64,000 nt of DNA from Wolfiporia cocos. Its lineage: Eukaryota > Basidiomycota > Agaricomycetes > Polyporales > Phaeolaceae. Under the pieces are notes generated by a model. It had not been told where the DNA came from and made no database searches. It was given only the letters and a program-made list of their open reading frames with translations. Shown piece after piece: positions 12,077 through 24,425 of this stretch (positions are counted from its first letter, which is position 1; the number at the start of each line of letters is the position of its first letter). The translations under genes were made by a program, and so were the position numbers. The stretch lies in contig JACCLO010000014.1 in assembly GCA_029448655.1 (NCBI GenBank), positions 1,364,001-1,428,000 on the forward strand, written 5' to 3'.

Positions 12077-12421
12077 TCATGTTCCCTACTGTGTCATCAG
12101 ATACCAGGGTGCCTGTTTGAATGGGTAGATGTGGTCAGTTGTTGTAGGTAAGAGTGAGTGTAAGTAGAGTAGTGGTGTTGTATGTGGCATGTGGTTTTTT
12201 TGTTTTTTGGGAAAGTGGGTATGGTTGTTTTTGTGGTTTTGTGAGTCATAAGATGGGTTGAGAAGGTGTAGGTAGGGTACATAAGGATATGGTGGTGTTA
12301 GTGTTAAGTCATTGTAGATATATAGGAATGGGTAAGATAGCAGAGAGAGATTTGAGGGAGGATATGGGTGTGGTTCAAGATGTGCCCCCCTAAGGGATGC
12401 CCTTTCAGGGTCCTGGGGCAC
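12077..12421 (-). pseudogene. Degenerate LINE RT-RNase H connector
   Basis: Reading on the minus strand, the frame leads with interruptions into the RNase H fragment through HIYPFKQAPWYL, typical of the linker after RT in LINE ORF2. Stops separate it from the RNase H frame. Confidence 0.45.
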
Positions 12422-12788
12422 TACCTTTATGTGGTAGGGGGGATAAGTACAGCTTCAGCTGGAACCCAAACTGCCTAAAACTTCCCATTTCCCTTTGACA
12501 ACACACAGAGTGGCCTATGATGAAAATATTGGCAATGCCTGGGGGGGGGAGATATAACTTGAGCCATCCATGCTTTTAATATGCAGATGGCCAGCTGAGC
12601 AATTTATTCTCTCTGAGTGCACATGGTCAATGATTTCTGTAGCGTCATGGCCCATGCCTTTGCCACAGCCACTTTGCCATAGATTCCCCATTGTCTCAGG
12701 TCTCAGCCTCACCATGCCATGCCTGTAATCCCATTCCAGGGGACGTCTCATCATGCACACAGCAATGACTAACCAGATGCAAGCCACA
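12422..12788. other. Unassigned spacer
   Basis: No gene recognised. A run of eight or nine G residues lies at about 12541-12549. Confidence 0.5.
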
Positions 12789-14764
12789 TAGTGTTGCTGA
12801 AGCTCAGTCCAGTTCAGGTCCAGGGGGGTCTAGGGCTGGACTTAGAACCAAACCGACTGCAGGGAGCCTGAACCTGAACCTGAACCTGGACTGAACCTGC
12901 TGAACTGGTTCATCAGGTTTGGTTCGTGGTTTGAACTAGGTTCAAACCACTAAGTTACTTGCTTTTGTAGAGTGTAAAGATAAAAATTTGAACACCAACT
13001 TTGTGTACCTTTCTATGTATACCAATTGCCCTCTATTGTCTACCTCATTACCGGCACTATTGAACCCACTAAAGTAACCACACTTCAAGTTCTGCAGTGC
13101 CTCCATTTGGTGTCTATTGGGCTGCTGCATTCCAATGTGGCTCTTAATCTTGATTAGAGTGGTAAACATAAATTTTTGATACACAACAATCACCCAAGAC
13201 AGCCATTTTGAGCAGTTCAGTAATCAGAGTTCATGAGTGTGAATTAGCCTGAGGCAAACCTCAATAACAAACCATTCTTAGACAACACTGTATATAACCT
13301 AGGATCATGGATATGAAGTTAAATATTATCTTCTGCATTTCTAACTTCATCTGACAGCAACAAATGCAGCCCAATGCCACAGAAAGCATGGTAATCCCAA
13401 CATGGGGTTGAGCTTTTTGTCACAAAGTCATTTCTCTCTTATATTCTTACACTCCCCATGGGCTGTGGCACATTCCCTTATGCTAGTTAGAGGCTTGTAC
13501 AGCATATGCCCATTGTAGGTCACATGGTGCATCTCCTTACACCCTGTGCTCTGACCTGTAGGCACCAGCATGTCACAGATTCTGGCACCGCAGTCAGGAT
13601 CTGCCCTCTCTGTGGATCGAACGCAGGAACTGGTGGGTAGCAGGTCACGTGACTCATAGATTAGATACAGAGCGTCGTGGATAGGAGGGTAGCGGTACAC
13701 CCGTCCCGCCGGTCCGCTCACATGCTATGTAGATGGCATGCTCATAGCGTATACATGACGATGTCATGCACGGCCCCCTTTAGGGTGGGCCACGACTTAG
13801 TAGTTATGCTGCCTCTACGTGTATATATAGTACATCGAGCTGGGGCTTACTCCCCAGATCTGTTATTCTCTCATCTAGGGGGCACTTCCCCTCATTCTGG
13901 CTTCCATTAGGTGTGTGCCCTTGAGCTCCCTCCAGTCACCATCAACACTCAACAGTTATGTATTAAGACATCAACATCTTGCGGCATGGGGGTTAGGACA
14001 TAGGGATATGGGGTATAAGGCATGTCACAGTCAGTTTGTGACACAGCAGTAGTGCTAGCAGGCTCACCACATGACATTGCAGCCATTACTGGTTGTAACA
14101 TGGACTTACATACATGACGGTCATGCATTACTAAGTTATGGTAGTATATGCTCGGACCATGGACCTTAGGGTATGCTCATAGCTACTGCTTCATCCATAT
14201 GTATATAGTCTGGCTAGCTTGAGGCTTACACCTCAAGTTTAACATTCTCGGCAATGGGCCTTAGTGCCCCTTTCCTCTGACCTCCCTGTGTGCCACCTGC
14301 CATCCATCTCTCTATCTTGACTTCCTTGTCTGGGTCGTCAAGTCCTTCATCGTCTGGAGGATCCTGGCTCATCCAAGAGCCAGGATATAGGGTTTCCTGG
14401 TGCCCGGTCACACAGCCTTAGGTCTGTGTCACTTTTGCCATATTGGAAGACTAGAGTATATGAGTGTTGATGCTTGCTATGGTGAAGCTAGCTATCCATA
14501 ACTTACTGCAACAACACTATAGCAAAGATGGCAAGAGCATAATCATAATTTATGCTTATCAATCAGTGGCTACACAGAATATGTTGATGCTAAGTGGTTC
14601 AAGGTTTTCAGTTCAGTTCAAACCTGGTTCAAGGGTACCCCTAAACCAAGAACTGAACCTTGATGTCCTACCCTGAACTGGACCTGGACTGAACCTGAAC
14701 CTAGGTTCGGTTCAGGTGGTTCAGGTTCTGAACCTTGGTTCTGAACTGAACTTTGGCAACACTA
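12789..14764. mobile_element. Possible non-autonomous hAT-like element
   Basis: The left edge reads TAGTGTTGC and the right edge GCAACACTA, a short terminal inverted repeat of the hAT type. Both subterminal zones (12800-12960 and 14595-14760) are packed with GAACC/GGTTC and CTGAAC repeats, as expected for transposase-binding subterminal repeats. No transposase is encoded. The 8 bp flanks (AAGCCACA, AAACTGCA) match poorly, so the boundary is uncertain. The interior holds TATA-bearing, LTR-like stretches (about 13700-13900 and 14020-14430) that I could not pair as LTRs. Confidence 0.45.
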
Positions 14765-15001
14765 AAACTGCAGCTGTGGTTATGTTGAGTACCATTCCTG
14801 TTTCTGCTTTTCAGCCCGGATTATACCATCGAGCCTACTCTGCCCACTGAGGGGTGCCCTGAGGGGCACATTGGAGAATGAGTACATAACCCAAGCTGTT
14901 GCATGGGACAACAGCCAGACTGTGATGTCTGGGCAGTTGGAACCCCTGCACTATTACCAGAATGGGGAGGGCTAAAGCAGGCAGTGCAACCCCGCCGTTA
15001 T

Positions 15002-15544
15002 TGTTACGGATCGAATATCTGTTCAACGCAAAATAACCAAGTCGAGTTACTCAGCGTATCGAGTAGCGCACTACTCGTTGGACTCCTCAGAGTCAGAGCG
15101 TCAATATACAAGCTGCATGCTTGATTGCTCAAGCCTTTGAGAACGAGTATGAGATCCTTGTAATTCAACAAGGTCGAGCTGAGGAACTCGACCGGTATTT
15201 ACATCAGCTTATATACTACGATCTGTTAATCGGGGTCATAGTGTCCTTGGTACTGCTACTATTAAGTCCGTCAAGCTAACGATATAAGTAATAAAGGAGA
15301 AGTGTTGTGGTTGAACACAACAAGGGATGAAACGGAGAACTACTGTGGTTAGACACAGAATATCAGCTAGAACGTGATGCGAACACGGAGAGTGGGCATA
15401 GGGTTGTTATACATGAAACAGGGCCTACAGTTGAGCGGAGGCCCCCTAGAAATAGAGCGCTGGGTACGGCGGTTGAACGCTAAGTCCTTATACACGGTGA
15501 GGCGTCAAAGAGAATATTTGGGTACTCCTGGTAAAATCGTAACA
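15002..15544 (-). repeat. Solo LTR, family C
   Basis: A 543 bp LTR starting TGTTACGG and ending CGTAACA, with a perfect 5 bp target duplication GTTAT (14997-15001 and 15545-15549). Orientation is minus: on that strand AGTATATAAG precedes AGCTCGACCTTGTTG, the same TATA and transcript-start block found in the LTR of element G3 at 60126-60832. Confidence 0.88.
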
Positions 15545-15759
15545 GTTATCCACCCCCTACCACTGCAGTTCTTTACATGCATCATGCATGTGTCCTAGCC
15601 TTTTATGGCTGCTCAGGCTGTTCTTATGGCAATTTGTGTGTTACATAACCCCTATTCCCAGTAGACATCCTAGCCTTCTTAGGGTGTAGGCTGGAAACCC
15701 AGTGTGCCCCACTTGGATGTTTCAGGTACTAATTCTCCTTCACGGGGAGGTCAGTAGCT

Positions 15760-16555
15760 GAGAGTGATCTGCTTCTCTCATTTGGGGCATTGTTCCATGA
15801 TGCAATCTGTCTTTGACAGGCCCACCACATGTAGGCTTGCATTGGGACAGAGTTGTCGCTGGATAAGGTACTCTGGTAGGTTAACAGGTGCTAGGAGTGC
15901 CCCCATGTATAATACTCCCACTACCTCTGTATGCTTTATGCACGAGGGCATTCCTGCCTATGGATTGCCAGCTTTACCCATTGCTAGGAGTACCATCCCT
16001 CATGGGTGGCATCACTGACAAGTGCATTGCCTCCTACAGATCCTCAAACCCCGTCCTGCAGTATTGAATGTACTGCAGGGTCCCACATGAGCAGTACTCA
16101 CAGCTGAAGGGCTTATACTTCCATATGGGCGGCGTATGCCCCGTTTCGTTCCGTGGGCAGCTCTGACGATGTATGAGCTCACACAGAATACCCAGTTGTG
16201 GCCCCATGCAATATGTGCCTGCTCTGCACCTGCCACCTGCATGCGCTGACCGTAGAAGCTCCTTCCTTGCAGCTGACAACTGAGGTCACCGACACAAAAG
16301 ATGTGATATACCTCATTGTGTCCGACCTTGGGGAGCTCTCCGGCAATGGAATTGAGTACATTGATGGGATGATGTTCCTGGAGCACTTTTACACAGTATA
16401 TGACATGGGGATCTCCAGGGTTAGCCTTGCTACTACGCAGAGCACCTATGCCAATAACACAGGGTGCTATAATCCATGGTGCTGTGGGCCCTTAGGCCTT
16501 CAGCATGATAATTCTGAGAGTGCTAAAGGCACTGTGAACAATTTATTTTCATGAG
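15760..16555 (+). pseudogene. A1 (pepsin-like) aspartic peptidase remnant
   Basis: The 3' part resembles the C-terminal lobe of secreted basidiomycete A1 peptidases. Around 16095-16130 one frame reads HEQYSQLKGLYFHMGGV, and after frame changes 16290-16450 reads IYLIVSDLGELSGNG, then IDGMMFLEHFYTVYDMG and SRVSLATT, the usual final strand of the family. Frames shift at least twice and stops intervene. The N-terminal lobe with the first catalytic Asp is not found. Upstream matches back to about 15760 are weak. Confidence 0.6.
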
Positions 16556-17639
16556 AATGACCATCTTGTGTCCCATTTTATGCTAGCATATAAACAGACA
16601 TTGTCTTTGTCCGTGACATGGTCATAATTCAGCACATAAACAAGACGTGAATGAAAGGTGAATGCAATGGACACGCCACGCCACCACTAACTATCAAGAT
16701 TAAAAAGCCACAATTTGACTCACAGGAAGCTTGTTGGCTTCTGCAATGCAAGATACGTGTGCAACCTAAGATCCCGGAATCCATGATATCACTTTAGGAT
16801 ATCGATTTCTTCTATGGCCAGATCTGTGGCTTTGTCAACAGGACTTCAATAGTTGGCAGCCTTGATGGTCAATTCGCGCATATAATCATTTGATACAGGC
16901 GATTTGACATTCAATGACATGGCGAGATGGCTTCCAGCCGTTCGAACGTTCATGGCGAAGGTCGTCGTCGTTGTGGTGCACCGTGAGTGTGAAAGGCGCC
17001 TACTTTTCCATTTGTGGCAATGCCACTATGGCGAGAGGGACGTGAGATCTTGAGAAGTGGAAGTGGCACACTACGAAGCCAGCAATCATTCCACAAAGCT
17101 TCTGATCATGTCTATTCCTACATCCTAGCTGTACTATGTGCACAACGCACAATCTGTGCGCCGGCCCCTCCTGCGATCTTCAAATCATCTGACTCTGCAG
17201 CTGTTGGACACTTGTGCCTCGAACCTCGAATGTAGCCCAACGTGCCGGGCTGCAGGATACCTCTGTCGCATATACAGCTCCTTCGCGGCAGAATGCACAA
17301 CGGACATGCACGCAACACTCACGCTACTCATGCGACTGAAACCGATGGCGATGCCGGTGTCAGGGCAGGGTGCATTATGCTGGATCGCTAGCAGTTACGG
17401 GAACATCAGCCCGGATCTGATGAGACACCATTCGTGCACTTCTGCACCACAATTCATAAACGGCGCCGAGTATTTGCCATTCCGCGTCTACTCAGAGATC
17501 AGCTCGCATCGCGCAGTAAGCTGCCCCCCTCCTCTGCGGTGGACCCGATGATTGTCCACGCTGAATTTAAGTACCCTTTGAGCAACTGGATCTTGACCCT
17601 CGATATCGAGCGAGCGGACCGCCCGTGTTCCGGTGGGCC
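16556..17639. other. Unassigned region left of the duplicated arm
   Basis: Several overlapping short frames on both strands, none with a recognised domain. Composition becomes GC-richer from about 17000. Confidence 0.4.
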
Positions 17640-17890
17640 CAGCGTTCGCGGAACAACCTGGTACACGCCCTTCTGAGCTCCAAGCCCCTCGAGGTGTGGA
17701 TATCCTGTGCTTCTCGGTCCATTGAACATGAAAACTTCGCGGAGGTCCACCGCCATGCGCAGCACGCAGCCATGGCTAGTGCATTTACATCTCAGCGTGC
17801 ACCAGGGTACGAGCGATCTGGAGGCGGTCGCAGCACCGTCACATTCACCCAGGAAGAGCCCTGTGTCCGTCCATCACTGACATCGCTACG

Positions 17891-19439
17891 ATGGCTGCGC
17901 TCTGCAAGCACAGGCTGGTGCTCGCGGCGCAAATGCTGGCCGTGCTGAGCGTGCGGACGTGCGCGCGGACGTTCACTGTAGCGAACGACTGCCCGTACAC
18001 AATATGGTGAGCGAGACCCGATCCACGCCCGGACGTGCATACCTCATGCAAGTATATGTACAGGCCCGCTGTGAGTAGCTGTGAGCATCTGCGCCGCATG
18101 GGTGCTGATGCTGCGACCGTAGATGTTCACCGGCCCATCACCAAAGCGAGCAGTGCCAAATTATCCTGCTGGGTATGTGCCCATGCGATGGATCGTGCAA
18201 GGCATGCTGATAAGCCTAGTTGGGAGGCCCAACCTCACACGAGCGTGGGCTTCAGCGTCCCGAACGACTGGACGGCCGGGCGTATCTGGGTGCGTGTATA
18301 GCCCTTGATTCCGCCTCAGAGCACGTCTCGAGACAGATTGCTGCGCACAGGGCCGCACCGAGTGCGATTTTAGCAACGACAGCGCCAGTGGCCAGACGTG
18401 TCTTACCGGCTGGTGCATTGGCGGCTTGCTGTGCAACCCAACAACGGGCACGGTGCGCACTTGTTGAGATGAGTTGGCACGATACTGACATACCCCGCTC
18501 TGCAGGGTGTGCCTCCAGCTACTGTAGCTGAATGGACTCTGCAAGGCGACAATAACAAGGACTACTACGATGGTATGGAACGCCATGACTTCACGGTTAA
18601 GCCTTTGATATTTATCCTGTGCTCAGTGTCACTCGTCGACGGCTTTAATATCCCGATGGAGATCACCAACAATGCAAAATGCTCAACAGCAGAATGTCCG
18701 GCCGACCTGAACTCCCTTTGTAATGACATGCGTATTTTGCATTGAGCTGTATACTCAAGTTGTCCGTTCCAGGTCCTAGTGCTTTGAAGGGGCCAAGCAA
18801 CTCCACAGGAGGAGTTGTCGGCTGCCAGAGCTCCTGCGATGCGAACCTGAATGATGACAAGAGTAGGCACAGAGCGCTCATCCCCGGCCTGTATCTGATG
18901 CACACGCTCAACATGATAGCAAACTCTCCCGACTGTTGTACAGGCAGCTACAGCACCGCGGCCACATGTCCGTCCTCGGGCGTCCAGTACTACAGCTTCT
19001 TCAGTGAGTGCAAGAATGCACACCAATCGTTCAGCTTCACAATTCCTCACAGAGGACAACTGCCCGGATTCATACGCATACGCCTTCGACGAGTCGAGCG
19101 GCACGGCGCTGTGGCAGTGCGACTCGAAGCTGAATGCCGACTACACGCTCACATTCTGCCCGTGAGTCCGCGCGCATCCTTTGACAATTCAAACACCAAG
19201 ACGGCGCGGCACGCAGGTCCCCCGGCGCTCCTGCATCAGATGTGTCAACGACGGGAGGCACGTCGACCGCACAGTCGGTCTTACCGGCGGAGGCGACGGG
19301 GCAAGCCACAAGCTCTGGGGTGCCCTCGATATCGCAGATCGGCGGCGCCTGCGGTATGGCGCGGCCAAGAAAGGCGTATGGGGTGTGGGCGGCAGGCTCG
19401 GTGTTCATCCTATGGGGATGGGCACTCGCCGCTGCATAG
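17891..19439 (+). CDS. Thaumatin-like protein with GPI-anchor tail
   Basis: Thaumatin-like proteins are Cys-rich secreted proteins, some of which bind or cut beta-glucan. Eleven exons join in frame: 17891-18006, 18064-18070, 18123-18172, 18220-18289, 18351-18452, 18506-18572, 18627-18719, 18773-18862, 18920-19003, 19053-19161, 19217-19439, giving 336 aa. Residues 1-25 are a signal peptide; the mature part opens RTFTVANDCPYTIW. Family marks follow: FSVPNDWTAGRIWGRTECDF, SGQTCLTGWC, YYDVSLVDGFN, NSPDCCTGS, DNCPDSYAYAFDESSG and LNADYTLTFCP. After residue 263 comes a Ser/Thr/Ala-rich linker and a hydrophobic end (AAGSVFILWGWALAAA), so wall or membrane anchoring is inferred. Exon 2 is only 7 nt. 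All introns are 47-61 bp GT-AG. The inverted copy at 51548-53019 is broken. Confidence 0.88.
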
Positions 19440-22190
19440 AGTTCAATGAGAATGGTGGCATTGCGCAGCAGTCTCAAGATGGACTGCACACGCAGACGCC
19501 GGGGCCGTATAGAGGTTAGTTGTGACCCGTGCACGAAAAATGAACAAGATCTACCACAGCCGAGAGCTAAGGGCTGTTGTTCGTATGCAGGGACGAGGTT
19601 CGCGTGCATAATGGGGAATCGTCATGATCAGCTGCCGCACGTTCGGGAATCCAGCGAAGCAGCGTGCAAAGGGAGCAGTAGCAGAGAGGCAAAGAACTTC
19701 CCGCTTTGGCAGGCCCACCAAACGCCACTCCAGCCCTGGCACGCGTCGGGTGCGTGGGCGATCGCCCGCGTTCAGGCAGAAGGACTGCCCAGCACGACTG
19801 TAGCCGCTCCGAGAGAAGTCCGCGCGGGTGTCGCCCGCGTGCGATCTTGTCGCGAATTGTCAGCGCGGCCTGTCGGACGCAGAGAGGGGGATGACCGTAC
19901 GTGGCGCATGCGACTGAGCCTGAGACGATGCTACAGATACCATTCCGATCCGCAGATGCCGCCCGCGCGACAACGCAATGCGCTAGTGGGCACGAGCATC
20001 AGCGTTCGGTGTCTATGAAGCTTTGGTATAGCCCACTGCACTGGCCCGCCGATTGATCTCACCGTAAGCGGACTGGCGTCGGCTGTAGGGCGACTCGTAT
20101 GCGGCGAAGCCGACTGTATGCTGTGATGGCGACACGCTCGGCATATTGTGACTGATCGTGACGCTTTGCACCGGTATCTCTCCATCTGCATCATCCTATT
20201 TGTCTATATACGACTCTAGGCTACAAAATGGAAGTTGTTCGGAGATGAGCGCAGCTTGCTTTTTTCACTTATTTGCGTGCCATCAAAATTGTGCAGAAGG
20301 GGTCTAGCCATAGTATCACCCTGAGTTATCATAGAATCTCAATGCCGGGACGGGTTTGACGCATCCGGGCTTCACCGTATTCCAATATTTTCCGGGGCCC
20401 CATCAAAATCAAGGTTCGCGCCGCCCTTTGGCCAGAAACTCGAAGGAAGAGAGCGTGATACACCTGCACCATTCGGCTCACATTAGCCAGAGAACACTGC
20501 TCTTCCCTTCTAGCGAGATCATTCCCCAAAAGACCAACAAGCGAGACCTGTTCCAGCCCAGCGCGCCGCAATTCCTAACCCTTGGCTCCTTGTCTAGTCC
20601 CGCCAGTCGACAGTGAGGTGGTGCCCACGAGGATGTCATAGTCGCTAATTGCCAGATCGGTGTTTGAAAGCGTGATTTCCATGATAGGAAAAGCGCCCGC
20701 AGCTTGTCACGCCTGCACGGTTTCGCAACGCGTTTGAACCCGCCATCAGCGGCGATTGTTGATGGCATGGAGCAAAGTGGAGGACCAACCGCACTATCAC
20801 GGTCCGGAGCTAGCGAGTGCTTATCACGCGCTGGTGCGGACTCTGTAATGCAATAACCATTGCGCCAAATGCCACCAACTCTGTTGGCATCTGTGGGTCT
20901 CAGTACTATTACGGCACATGGTCGTGACGTGCTCGTGACAGTGCTCGTCGATGTCTAACGCTTGAGACTCATCTTTGACAGCTTAATACGCTGAAGTATG
21001 CCGTGACTTTGTTGAATGCGATTCAACAAAGTACAGGTCACGTTAAGCTCGCGAAGGTGGCCTTGGCCAAGTCCAAGTCGCAGTTGCTTCAGGAGGGACC
21101 CGTACTAGCCTTGATGCGAGTGGTGCAAGGTGCCACTTGGTCGACAGCGGAGGCTCTCGGCACGTCGGCCTCAGGACTTGCGGCGGGCGTGGGGCGTGGA
21201 GCTCTGGATCGACCAGAAATCTCGGGTGGTCAGGCCGTTGCGAAACCTCTCTAATGTAAAATATCTTCGCAACAGCATGGTGCTTGCTCCGCAAAACATA
21301 GTTCTCATATCATCGCAATGTGTAGCACCCTGCTATACCAACGTCAGAGTGCTTAAACCACAGTATCGGACCAGATCTTACAAGTTACGTCATACCCTGG
21401 GTCCTCCGAGCTCTGAAAACTCAACATTCATCGTTGTGAACAACGACACTATAAACGAAGTTCCGCCCCAACATCAGTATACATGTCTAGTATCTACATA
21501 ATTTTTTCATGATTTTCCAATGCAATGCTGGTCCTGCAGAATTGATTGTGCAGAAGTGGTCCATTATGCAGAAGGGGTCCAGCCATAGTACTGCTGCTTT
21601 CCGCCAATCTTGAGTACTGTCCTCTTTCCGCGCCTTCATACGGCATACTTCCCGCTTGTGACAGTAACATTCCCATGTGTAAAGCAACGATCTCATGGCG
21701 ATCTGTACACCACTGCATGCGCCACACAAGTATTAGATTGATTCAAGCCCACCGTCAACTGCCGGGCAAGAACAGCGGCAGATAACAGGACCCCGCTCCG
21801 ATCCGAACATTGCGTGAGAGCGAGGCGACGCCCTGGAACGAGCCCATGTCCGCTGGCCAATCGGCGCCTCTGCATGGCGTCCGGCAGAGTTGCATCGCGG
21901 ACTAATCGGATGAGCTGAATGTGAAGCATATGAAGCGCCGAACACGGGAGTTAATGTGCGCTGCTTTGTCCTGACAATTGCTGCATCCATCGCGGGCAAC
22001 CCCGAGATATCTGCGACTCGCAATAAAGGCAAAGAAGCGTCCCCGCCTAGCGTACTCTGCGAACAACGGGACCGCGGACGCCACAGACGATCTTGTAATC
22101 ACGGTGCATCGACGTATATGAGGTTCGACATCTTCGCTGCGATACGAACGTGGTCAGCGCGAAGTAATTGCAGCTCAGCCCGCGGAGAGT
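19440..22190. other. Eroded block between thaumatin-like and velvet genes
   Basis: No intact gene recognised. The block is shared with the right arm, but frames are broken. A minus-strand stretch (20650-20330) is related to 50690-50910 on the right arm's minus strand (shared DYDILVGTT and QCSLA-VSR motifs) and lies inverted relative to its neighbours. A 25 bp motif with GTGCAGAAGGGGTC occurs at about 20291 and again at 21568. The frame 21003-21254 (+) is open but unrecognised. Confidence 0.35.
21008..21032. repeat. Perfect hairpin
   Basis: Arms CTTTGTTGAA and TTCAACAAAG around a 5 nt loop. Function unknown. Confidence 0.6.
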
Positions 22191-22192
22191 TC

Positions 22193-22254
22193 GGCTCCTG
22201 CGAGGAGCCAAATCCCCGGGACACAGCTCGTCTCAGGTCTGTGTTCAGTATAAA
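22193..22254 (+). promoter_or_regulatory. Velvet gene promoter: palindrome plus TATA box
   Basis: An inverted repeat GGCTCC-TGCGA-GGAGCC (22193-22209) lies about 140 bp before the velvet ATG, and TATAAA follows at 22249-22254, about 94 bp before the ATG. Both are kept in the right-arm paralogue (palindrome 49777-49797, TATA 49725-49730). The palindrome is a candidate binding site for a dimeric regulator; no factor can be named. Confidence 0.5.
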
Positions 22255-22347
22255 GCATGCCCAAACGCGACTGGATTTGCTACCGTGGGCCGTGTCTGAG
22301 CGCGAGCCAGCATCGTACGGTGTATAGCTCCCAGCCTTGTCGCCGCC

Positions 22348-23910
22348 ATGCCCAACGGGACAGCGGTGAGCCCTACCTGCCTGGGGCGCCATCCGCTGAC
22401 GCGCGGTCAGCACGCCCTCAGCGCGGGCTCGCCACAAATCGGCGGCCCTGTCACCTTCCGCGAAGGCCAGTATGAGGGGCGCACCCTGCGCGCAGAACTT
22501 GAAGAGCTGCAGAAGGCCAACCTCGGCAGAAAGTCCGTCCACAGCGAGCCTGAGCATTGGTACGGACCCGCTGACCTCGTCCGTCCGCCAGATACGCGCG
22601 CAAGGACCGCCGTCCGCTCGACCCCCCGCCCGTCGTCCAGTTCCGCCTCTTCGAGGTGCTCGAGGCGGGCACCGAGCACGCGCACGAGCGAGAAGTAGAC
22701 TGCCATGAGTGCGTGCCCTCCTCGTCGCTGCAAACACAACTTACTGTTTTGCAGAGATCTTAACGGCTTTGGGGCCATATGTTATGTCGACCTCTACCCT
22801 GTCCCCGACAGGGACGATGTCAGAGAGCTCCACGGCGGCACCGGGCTGCCACCCCGCCCGCTTCACCCATCCCACGCCGAGCTACTGACGCCGCCCTTGA
22901 CCTCGACCTCCATCCGCCACCAGCCGGCGTACCCACTCCAATCATCGTCGCCCACATACGCAATCCCGCCGTTGGTCACGCCTGCCCATCACCACCAGCA
23001 CCAGCACCCCTATTCGCCCGCGCCATCCCCGCCGCCACAGCGCCCGCTCTACGCGCCCGCGCCGCCCTACGCTGCCCCGCTGCTGCACGCGCCTCCCCGG
23101 TCCTCACCGTACGTCGACGCGCTCCCGCCCCTCCTTCCGCTGCCGTACCACCCGCATCTGGCACCCACGCAAAACCCCTACGCAGGCCCGTCCGCGCCGT
23201 ACGCGTCGAGCTACCCGTCGCCCGCGTACAGCCCGCGCTCCCCGCTCCCGCTCCCGTGCGCGCCCGCGGCAGACCCGGACGTGATCGCACACCTGGACGG
23301 CTTCGCGATCCGCGAGAGCACCAAGTGCACCGGCGCGCTCGCGGGCGCGACCTTCGTCCAGTCCGTCGCGCTCGAGTACAAGGGCCGCAACGCGCTCATG
23401 TTCGTCTTCTCCGTGCGTGTGCCCTCCTCTGCCTCCGTTCTTGGCGTCCGCGCGCGGGCGCGGTGCTGACCGTGCCCGCTCGATGCAGGACCTCGCGGTG
23501 AAGCTCGAGGGCTCGTTCGTCCTGCGCTACCGCGTGTTCAACATCTTTTCGAAGGCGCAGGGTATCACGGACATTCCCGTGCTCGCTGAACGCTTCGGCG
23601 GGCCGTTCAAGATATATTCGACGAAGGAGTTTCCCGGGCTGCGCGCGTCGACGGACCTCACCAAGGTGCGTGCCTCATGCGATCACCGGCCCGCACTGAC
23701 GGCGCGCAGCACATCTCCTTCTACGGCGTGCGCCTGAACCTGCGTGAGAATGAACGCAAGCGGCGCAAGAAGAGCGAGATCGAGGCGGAGCGGAGGGGGA
23801 ACGTTGCTGCGGTGTCCGCATCTGCAATGACTTCAGGGACGGACTCGCAGGGCAAGCGGCGGGCCTATGGATATAGCGACGACGAAGACGACGCATATAT
23901 TGAAGACTGA
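22348..23910 (+). CDS. Velvet-domain regulator (VelB/VosA-like), copy 1
   Basis: Velvet proteins are fungal DNA-binding regulators of development, spores and secondary metabolism. Six exons join in frame: 22348-22365, 22411-22532, 22592-22708, 22755-23412, 23489-23665, 23710-23910, giving 430 aa. The velvet fold is split: first half LRAELEELQ, KYARKDRRPLDPPPVVQFRL and FGAICYVDLYPVPD (residues about 30-105), then a Pro/Tyr/Ala-rich insert (about 108-258), then second half IAHLDGFAIRESTK, LAGATFVQS, DLAVKLEGSFVLRYRVF, FGGPFKIYSTKEFPGLRAST and GVRLNLRENERKRRKK (259-400). The tail is basic then acidic (SDDEDDAYIED). The long insert recalls VelB, but the class is not certain. Intron 1 (45 bp) is supported because the right copy has a stop in it. 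Exons and splice sites look intact. Confidence 0.88.
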
Positions 23911-24244
23911 GGTTTTGTCATCACGAATCATCGAGACTTTGATAGACGCGGATGCTCGGATAGGTGATGGCTGAGCTCATCCGCGGGTATTGTCTGTATA
24001 TTTCTGCGTGATCTGCGCTGTTACTGTGTTATCTAAGGGCCATTTGTAGCTATTATGATATTTTGTGGTTGGCTTTGCTGCGTCTTTGCAATACACACGA
24101 CGCAGGCACAGTGCCATCTGTTGATTGCAGAGTGGCGAATTGTGGTCTCAACTGTGATGTGATTGTAATGCATTGGGTAAAGTTGTGATGGATTAACTAA
24201 CCTCACTAAACCTTAGTCCGCGGATTGAAAGGACCCGTGCGGCT

Positions 24245-24425
24245 GTGCATCGTACCGGACCCGGACGTGATCGCATACCTGGACGACTTCGCAACCCGCG
24301 AGAGCACCAAGTACACTAGCACGCTCGCGGGCGCGACCTTCGTTCAGTCCACCGCGTCTGAGCACAAGGACCACGAGGTGTTCATTTTCATCTTTTCTAT
24401 GTGTGCGCCCTCCTCCTCTCCTCTT
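24245..24425 (+). pseudogene. Velvet exon fragment
   Basis: Repeats the end of velvet exon 4 (about 23262-23440): reads VIAYLDDFATRESTKYTS, then LAGATFVQS, with the following donor changed. Only this part of the gene is present, about 330 bp after the intact copy's stop. A local tandem duplication relic. Confidence 0.8.

Noticed and set aside
14023..14431. Solo LTR starting TGTCACAGTC and ending GTGTCA
   Set aside because: Flanks AGGCA and CTTTT do not match and no second copy was found; TATA-like sequence alone is not enough.
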